From Sphingomonas oligoaromativorans (GTDB lineage: Bacteria; Pseudomonadota; Alphaproteobacteria; Sphingomonadales; Sphingomonadaceae), in the NCBI RefSeq assembly GCF_011762195.1, contig NZ_JAASQK010000008.1, forward strand, positions 62,001-126,000: a DNA stretch of 64,000 nt, read 5' to 3'. Position numbers and translations under genes: made by a program. This document shows, in pieces, positions 59,374 through 64,000 of this stretch (position 1 is the first letter of the stretch; the number at the start of each line of letters is the position of its first letter). The notes under the pieces were generated by a model. The model worked only from the letters and a program-made list of their open reading frames with translations, was not told the origin of the DNA and made no database searches.

Positions 59374-59807
59374 CGTTCGCGAGCCTTACCAACATCGTCG
59401 TGGCCTGCCTGTGCCTCGGCGTCATCCTCCAGAGCGTGCGGATGATCCGCAACATCCGCCTGATCCAGACGGGCGATCTCGGCGACACGATCAAGTCGCT
59501 CGATCGCGCCACCGCGCAGGCCCGCGCGGTGCTGGCGGAACTGAAGGACGTGCTCATCACCGACGGCGCCGCCAACGCCCGCATCATCGCCACCGGCGAG
59601 ACGCTGCGCGACGAGCTGTCGGTGATGGTCGGCATCGGCAACGCCGTGGCGGATCGCATCATGGAGGCCGCCAGCCCCGGCGATCAGCACAACAAGGCTG
59701 ACGCCGTTACGCCCAAGCCCTCGCCCAAGCGCTCCCGCCGCCGCCGCGCCGCGCCCCGCGCCGACACCGCCGTCGAGGGCGCTCCGGCCCATGCGAGCCT
59801 CCAGTGA
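59370..59807 (+). CDS. DUF6468-like membrane-anchored flagellar accessory protein
   Basis: A 145-residue protein with an N-terminal membrane helix (about residues 5-23, LTNIVVACLCLGVILQS), then a helical stretch (IKSLDRATAQARAVLAELKD), DELSVMVGIGNAVADRI, and a basic tail (KPSPKRSRRRRAAPRA). Proteins of this type, after fliM in alphaproteobacterial flagellar clusters, are listed as DUF6468; I make that link from position and shape. It overlaps fliM by ATGA and the MotE-like gene by one base (TGATG). No biochemical role is known to me. Confidence 0.65.
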   Translation: MTFASLTNIVVACLCLGVILQSVRMIRNIRLIQTGDLGDTIKSLDRATAQARAVLAELKDVLITDGAANARIIATGETLRDELSVMVGIGNAVADRIMEAASPGDQHNKADAVTPKPSPKRSRRRRAAPRADTAVEGAPAHASLQ

Positions 59808-60529
59808 TGAAGCTCCGCTCGCTCCTCCCCGCCTCGCTCCAGCGGATCGGCTGGAAGCCGCCGCTCATCACCATGATGATGGGCGCGGCCGGCATCTCGG
59901 CGATCGCCAACGCCATGGCTTCCGCGACGCCCGCCGCCGCCCCGGCCGAGGCCGAGGTGCCGACGCGGCTGGGCACGTCGATCCAGCAGAGCCTGCGCGA
60001 GCGGGATCAGGCGCTGGCCGGGCAGAAGCGCGCGCTCGATCTGCGCGAGCAGGCCCAGCGCGCCGCCGAGCAGCGCCTGCAAAGCGCGATGCAGTCCGGC
60101 CAGCAGGCGGCGCCCGCCCCCGGCACGGCACCCGCGCCGATCACCGGCACTTCGGCCACGCCCTATGACGAGCTGGCCCGCATCTATCAGGCGATGAAGC
60201 CCGCCAAGGCCGCGCCGATCTTCGAGAAGCTCGAACTCGACGTGCAGATCGAGGTCGCCCGCCGGATGCGCGACCGCTCGACCGCGCTGCTGCTCGCCAG
60301 CATGAGCCCGGACGGCGCGGCCGAACTCAGCATGGCGATGGCCGGGCGGCATGTCGTGAAGGCGCCGCCGCCCCGCGTGGCCGCGCGGGCCGAGGCGCCG
60401 GCGAAGAGCACCCCGGCCCCCGCCAGGGCGGCCGACCGGAGCCAGCGGCCCAGACATCGAGCGGCTCGCGCGATGGCGGAGCAGGCGGCGACGCCCGAAC
60501 CGGCGGCTCAGCTCGCCACCGCGCAATGA
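59807..60529 (+). CDS. MotE-like (MgtE N-terminal domain) flagellar protein
   Basis: A 240-residue protein. A membrane segment (about residues 20-40) is followed by a coiled-coil-like region (about 55-95, RERDQALAGQKRALDLREQAQRAAE in parts) and an MgtE-N/FliG-N-like helical domain (about 120-175) with YDELARIYQAMKPAKAAPIFEKLE and LLLASMSPDGAAELSMAM. MotE proteins of rhizobia act as chaperones for the periplasmic motility protein MotC. Here it is in the fliL-fliM operon. The tail is basic and Ala/Pro-rich. ATG 59807 follows by TGATG overlap. Confidence 0.75.
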   Translation: MKLRSLLPASLQRIGWKPPLITMMMGAAGISAIANAMASATPAAAPAEAEVPTRLGTSIQQSLRERDQALAGQKRALDLREQAQRAAEQRLQSAMQSGQQAAPAPGTAPAPITGTSATPYDELARIYQAMKPAKAAPIFEKLELDVQIEVARRMRDRSTALLLASMSPDGAAELSMAMAGRHVVKAPPPRVAARAEAPAKSTPAPARAADRSQRPRHRAARAMAEQAATPEPAAQLATAQ

Positions 60530-60575
60530 GGGATGCGGCGGAGCGGCTCCCCTCGGGCCGTTCCGCCGAAGGATG

Positions 60576-60977
60576 TCAGGCGGGCACGGCGTCCAGCCGG
60601 ACGATCAGCACGCGCGCGATCCCCGGATGGGCGCGCTTCATCGCCGCGTTGAGATCCGCGCTCAACCGCCCGGCATCGACCGGCGTGTAGCCCGAGGCAT
60701 AAAGGCGCGAGAATTCCAGCGCCGCCGTCAGCGCCGTGGCGCGCAGCTCCGGCATCCGGCTGCGGAGCGTATCGGCGGCGCCCGCGCTGTCCGCCTCCAG
60801 CACCAGCGTGACGCTCAGCGCCCCCTCGATCCGGCTTTCGCCGAAGATGGGCGTGGTGATCTCGCTCAGCGACACGAATTGCGGGGCCAGCGCATTCACC
60901 GGACGCGACGCGGCGGACGCGTCGCTCGCGGCCAGCACCGACAAAGCGGTGATCGCGGTGTTGACGGCCTTGCGCAT
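60576..60977 (-). CDS. Secreted protein of unknown function, possibly FliL-like
   Basis: A 133-residue protein with a signal peptide (MRKAVNTAITALSVLAAS, cut near ASA-AS). The mature part has ALAPQFVSLSEITTPIFGE, then ALSVTLVLEADSAGAADTLRSRMPELRATALTA in parts, and a closing IARVLIVRLDAVPA. This strand-helix-strand layout resembles the periplasmic domain of FliL, but without a membrane anchor. The match is weak, so I only raise it as a possibility. ATG 60977 has GGAG 7 bases upstream. It is divergent from the small membrane gene at 61080. Confidence 0.55.
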   Translation of the reverse strand: MRKAVNTAITALSVLAASDASAASRPVNALAPQFVSLSEITTPIFGESRIEGALSVTLVLEADSAGAADTLRSRMPELRATALTAALEFSRLYASGYTPVDAGRLSADLNAAMKRAHPGIARVLIVRLDAVPA

Positions 60978-61040
60978 GGGAGACTCCGACTGACCCTGAA
61001 CGCGCCGATCCAACAGGCGCGGGAGCGAACCGGCGGCCCG

Positions 61041-61060
61041 TTCCTCTTCTATAATAGAGG
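61041..61060 (+). promoter_or_regulatory. CTTCTATAATAGA element in a divergent region
   Basis: TTCCTCTTCTATAATAGAGG contains TATAAT at 61050-61055, 25 bases before the ATG at 61080. It is a member of the recurring element family, in the divergent region between two flagellar-locus genes. Inferred. Confidence 0.45.
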
Positions 61061-61079
61061 GAAAAGCAGGGAGCCCCCC

Positions 61080-61325
61080 ATGAGCCACGATCAGCGCCCC
61101 GGCCGGGTGCGCGTGTTTTCGTCCGGCAGCCCGGCCGCGACGCCGCAGCGCCGCCGGACCGATCCGCCCCCGGCGCCCGCCGTGGCGCCGCCTGCCGATG
61201 CGGCTCCCGCAGCCGGGCCGTCTCTGCGCGCGCTGGCGGTCCGTGGGGCGCTGTTCCTCGTCTCCTGCGCGGCGGGGGGCGCTCTTGCCGAGGCCTATCA
61301 CCTGCCCGAGATGCTCGTCCGATGA
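61080..61325 (+). CDS. Small membrane protein, first gene of the TPR-like unit
   Basis: An 81-residue protein. A basic, proline-rich N terminus (RRRTDPPPAPAVAPPADAAP) is followed by one membrane helix (about residues 48-68, LRALAVRGALFLVSCAAGGA) and a short tail. ATG 61080 follows CAGGGAG with 6-base spacing. Its stop overlaps the following gene by ATGA, so the two are co-expressed. I do not recognise a family; it may anchor the next, larger protein. Confidence 0.6.
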   Translation: MSHDQRPGRVRVFSSGSPAATPQRRRTDPPPAPAVAPPADAAPAAGPSLRALAVRGALFLVSCAAGGALAEAYHLPEMLVR

Positions 61326-63082
61326 AATGGCCGCTGCTGCTGGCGTCGGCGGCCGCGATCGCGGCGCCCTCGCTTCCTCCCGCCACGCCGCCCGCCCCTG
61401 TCCCCACGCCGCCGCCCGCGCGCCTGCCGGGCTTCGCGGCGGAGCTGGCGCAGGCCGCGCCGATCGTGAACGGCCATGCCTGGGCGGCGCTGCCCGAGGC
61501 CGACGCCTGGCGAGCGCTGGCCGCCTCTTCCGGCCTCCAGCGCCAGCGCGTGCGCTGGGCCTTCGCGCGCGACAGGATCGGGCGCGGGCGCGGCGCCGAG
61601 GCGATCGGCCTGCTCGACCTGATGGCCGACGACGACCCCGATCTCACGATGGTCGACAATTGGCGGCTGGCCCATGGCGCGGCCGAGGTGCTGATGGCGC
61701 GCTGGGACGATGCCTCACGCGACCTTTCCACGGGGACGCTCGGCGGCAATGCCGAGGCCTGCGCGTGGCGGCTGCGCGCGCTGGCCGAGGCGGGCCTGTC
61801 CGCCGAAGCCCTGTCGCTGGTCGCCTGTGCCCGCTCCGTGATCGAGCAGCGATCGCCGGAGGCCCGCGCGCCCTTCCTCGTCGCGGCGGCGCGGGCGGCG
61901 GTCGAGGGCGGCCAGCCGCGCCTCGCCCTCTCCTGGCTCGCCACCCTGCCGGATCGCGATCCGGCCGCCAATCTCTATCGCGGGCGCGCCGAGGGCGTGA
62001 TGGGCCATGCCGGCGAAGCCCGCCTCCGGCTCGCCCGCGTCGAGAAGAGCGGCACCGCGGCGGAGCGCGCCGATGCCCGGCTGAGCGGGATCGAACTGGC
62101 CTCCGCCAACGGCTGGATCACACCCGCCGAGACGATCCGCCGGCTCGACGCCTTCCGCTATCGCTGGCGCGGCGACACGATCGAGGAGCGCGCGCTGCGC
62201 CTCGGATACCGGACCGCCCTCCGCATCGGCGATCTCGACGCGACGCTGCGCACCGGCGCGACGCTCTATCGCTTCTACGACCCCGCGCGGCAGGGGCCGG
62301 ACTTCGTGCCCACGCTTCAGGCGAAGCTCGCCGCCGCGCTGGACCCGGCGGGCGGACTGCCGCTCGATCGCGCGGCGGGGCTGTTCTGGGACTATCGCGA
62401 CCTCTTGCCCGGCGGCGCCGAGGGCGACCTGCTGGTGAGCAAGCTCGCCGGCCGGTTGCAGGCGGCCGAACTCTATCAGCGCGCCGCCGAACTCTACGAG
62501 CATCAGCTCCTCGTGCGCGCGACGGACCTTTCGCGAGGGCCGCTCTCGGTGAAGGTGGCGACGCTCTATGTGCTCGCCGGCCGCCCCGATCGCGCGGTGG
62601 TGGCGATGCGCAAGACGGCCAGCGCCGCCTATCCCGACGCCATGCTGTTCGAGCGCAAGCGCGTCGAGGCCGTCGCGCTCAGCCAGCTCGGCCGCACGCG
62701 CGAGGCGGACGCCGTGCTTCAGGACGTGCCCGGCGGCGGCGCGATCCGGGGCGAGCTGGCATGGAAGCGGCATGACTGGGCGACGGTCGCCACCGAGACC
62801 AAGGCCCAGCTCCCGGCCACCGGCGCGCTCAGCGACGTCGGCCAGGCGATCGTGCTGCGCCGCGCGATCGCGCTCGCCATGCTGCGCCAGGAGGACGAGC
62901 TGGCGGCGCTTCACGCGCGCTACGCCGCCGCCTTCGCCCGCCTGCCCAACGGCCCGGTGTTCGCCGCGCTGACCAGCGCGCCGGGCGCCACCGATCCGGC
63001 GCTGTTCGCCAAGGCGATGGCGGCATTGCCCTCGGCGAGCCCGGTCGGCGATCTGGCCGAGCTGATCGACGCCGGCGCATGA
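61322..63082 (+). CDS. Secreted helical-repeat (TPR-like) protein in the flagellar island
   Basis: A 586-residue protein with a signal peptide (MKWPLLLASAAAIAAP, cut near residue 18), then a Pro-rich spacer and many helical pairs spaced about 35 residues apart: ADAWRALAASSGLQ, GAEAIGLLDLMADDDP, GNAEACAWRLRALAEAGL, GQPRLALSWLATLPDRDP, AELYQRAAELYEHQLL, and DRAVVAMRKTASAAYPDA. This is a TPR/Sel1-like solenoid, likely a periplasmic scaffold. A flagellar assembly or motor role is inferred from its place. I could not match it to a named flagellar protein. It ends just before a bidirectional hairpin and the convergent flgL. Confidence 0.65.
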   Translation: MKWPLLLASAAAIAAPSLPPATPPAPVPTPPPARLPGFAAELAQAAPIVNGHAWAALPEADAWRALAASSGLQRQRVRWAFARDRIGRGRGAEAIGLLDLMADDDPDLTMVDNWRLAHGAAEVLMARWDDASRDLSTGTLGGNAEACAWRLRALAEAGLSAEALSLVACARSVIEQRSPEARAPFLVAAARAAVEGGQPRLALSWLATLPDRDPAANLYRGRAEGVMGHAGEARLRLARVEKSGTAAERADARLSGIELASANGWITPAETIRRLDAFRYRWRGDTIEERALRLGYRTALRIGDLDATLRTGATLYRFYDPARQGPDFVPTLQAKLAAALDPAGGLPLDRAAGLFWDYRDLLPGGAEGDLLVSKLAGRLQAAELYQRAAELYEHQLLVRATDLSRGPLSVKVATLYVLAGRPDRAVVAMRKTASAAYPDAMLFERKRVEAVALSQLGRTREADAVLQDVPGGGAIRGELAWKRHDWATVATETKAQLPATGALSDVGQAIVLRRAIALAMLRQEDELAALHARYAAAFARLPNGPVFAALTSAPGATDPALFAKAMAALPSASPVGDLAELIDAGA

Positions 63083-63085
63083 GGA

Positions 63086-63120
63086 AAGGGGGCGCCCGGC
63101 CAGCCGCCGGACGCCCCCTT
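63086..63120. terminator. Convergent hairpin between the TPR-like gene and flgL
   Basis: AAGGGGGCG and CGCCCCCTT form a 9-bp stem, with a further CCGG/CCGG pairing inside. It starts 4 bases after the TPR-like stop and could end both transcripts; T-runs are short (TT and TTT), so strength is uncertain. Confidence 0.55.
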
Positions 63121-63144
63121 CCCCGAGCCCATGACGGTGATGCT

Positions 63145-64000
63145 TCAGTCGAAGAAGTTCAGCAGCGACATGCCGTTGAGCTTCTGCAACGCGGCATAGG
63201 AGGCCTGAAGCTGGGTGGTCCGGTTCGAGAGGTCGAAGGCCACCTGATCCATGTCGGCATCCTCGGCGTCGCCCACCACCTGCGTGAGCAGCGTGGCGCG
63301 ATCCTGAGCCCGATCGCCGAACGCCTCCACCTTGTTCATCATGTCGCCGTTGCGCGCATCGACCGAGCGCAGGTCGGTCAGGCCCTGGTCGATCTGGCCC
63401 ATGGCGGTCTTGATGCCGTCCATCTGCGCGTCGGTCAGCTTGTCGCCGAACGGCGCGAGCGCCGCCAGCGTGCTGAACGCCTGCACCAGCCCGGTGCCGA
63501 GGTCACTCGCGCCGATGCCATATTGCGTGTCGACATTGTCGCTGAGCCGCGCCGTGGTGCGCACGTCGTCATTGCCGAAGGCGGCATCCGGCGGCGTCAG
63601 GCCGATCATGTCCGAAAGCTGGTTCGGCTTGAAGGGCTGGCTGTCGGTCTGCGATCCGGCGAAGATCGGCACGCCGGCCTCGTTGGCGTTGAGGGAATCG
63701 CGCAGATCGTTGAACGATTCCTCGATCGCGGAGCCCAGATCCGGCGAATCCCCGGTGCCGATCGCCTTGAGCAGCTTGGTCTTGAGATCGCTCACGCTGT
63801 CGTCGATCGTGCCGAGGCTCACCTTGTAGAAGCCGAGCGTGGTGTCGACGCGCTTGGCGACCACGCCCTGCGCCTGCTGCTGCGCCAGCATCGAGGATGC
63901 CGATAGCACCCGGCCGACATTGCTGCCGAGCGAGGCATAATCCTGCACCTTCTTCGTCGTCTCAAGCTGGATGTTCAGGTTGGCGACCTGCTCTCGCGAG
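63145..64000 (-). CDS. flgL: Flagellar hook-filament junction protein FlgL, truncated at the window end
   Basis: A flagellin-like protein reading leftwards. The visible 285 residues start inside the N-terminal region; the frame is open past base 64000 (EQVANLNIQLETTKKVQDYASLG in parts). FlgL features: VSLGTIDDSVSDLKTKLL, a middle with GVPIFAGSQTDSQPFKPNQ (the FAGSxTxxxPF motif typical of FlgL) and a C-terminal flagellin-like helix ending LQASYAALQKLNGMSLLNFFD. FlgL joins hook and filament. Its partner flgK is probably just beyond the window edge. A terminator-like hairpin follows. Confidence 0.87.
   Translation of the reverse strand, partial: SREQVANLNIQLETTKKVQDYASLGSNVGRVLSASSMLAQQQAQGVVAKRVDTTLGFYKVSLGTIDDSVSDLKTKLLKAIGTGDSPDLGSAIEESFNDLRDSLNANEAGVPIFAGSQTDSQPFKPNQLSDMIGLTPPDAAFGNDDVRTTARLSDNVDTQYGIGASDLGTGLVQAFSTLAALAPFGDKLTDAQMDGIKTAMGQIDQGLTDLRSVDARNGDMMNKVEAFGDRAQDRATLLTQVVGDAEDADMDQVAFDLSNRTTQLQASYAALQKLNGMSLLNFFD

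Overview
The window looks like a chromosomal segment of a high-GC alphaproteobacterium, most probably a sphingomonad. This is an inference from several things: the flagellar gene set (FlgF/FlgG, a short FlbD-like regulator, a FlaEY-like beta-propeller protein, a DUF6468-type protein, a MotE-like protein), an ATP12-type chaperone, CbtA/CbtB under a cobalamin riboswitch, the codon habits, and scattered intergenic palindromes of the GTCCCAGC...GCTGGGAC and ACCCCGGA...TCCGGGGT kind. No phage, integrase, transposase, plasmid or CRISPR signature was found.

Region 1 (1-24484) is mostly housekeeping. It holds a partial SDR oxidoreductase and class Ia ribonucleotide reductase genes (nrdA and nrdB, separated by an M28 peptidase and a small membrane protein, with a hairpin-rich leader before nrdA). 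Two related lipoproteins follow, then a six-gene overlapping cassette (crcB, RluC/D-like synthase, PaiB-like protein, HAD phosphatase, small membrane protein, ATP12 chaperone). After that come msrB, a LytS/LytR-type two-component pair, a GGDEF-EAL protein with a decayed GGDEF motif, a TIKI/ChaN-like protein with a substituted active site, lepA, a CsgG-like protein, an adrenodoxin-reductase-like enzyme, and tRNA-Pro(CGG).

Region 2 (24836-37971) centres on cobalamin and cobalt. An S9 peptidase is followed by cobO, cobN and cobW, transcribed leftwards from a cobalamin riboswitch. A histidine-phosphatase-like gene that lost its RHG motif lies just upstream. A second cobalamin riboswitch drives cbtB-cbtA rightwards. 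An APC permease, a Pro/Gly/Tyr-rich glycine-zipper protein, a small secreted protein and a PilZ protein lead into region 3.

Region 3 (38128-64000) is a flagellar island. Leftward units are flaEY-like/flgB, fliC, flgF-flgG-flgA-flgH and a partial flgL. Rightward units are fliG-fliH-fliF-fliN-flbD-flhA-fliK-flgD, fliL-fliM-DUF6468-motE, a HAD/methyltransferase pair beside fliC (possible flagellin modification), and a membrane/TPR-like pair. A recurring CCTATAAT-type element lies upstream of six of these units, four times in a divergent intergenic region. Together these genes build the MS ring, C ring, export gate, rod, L-ring parts and filament. flgC, fliE, flgE, flgI, flgK, fliPQR, flhB and motAB are not in the window.
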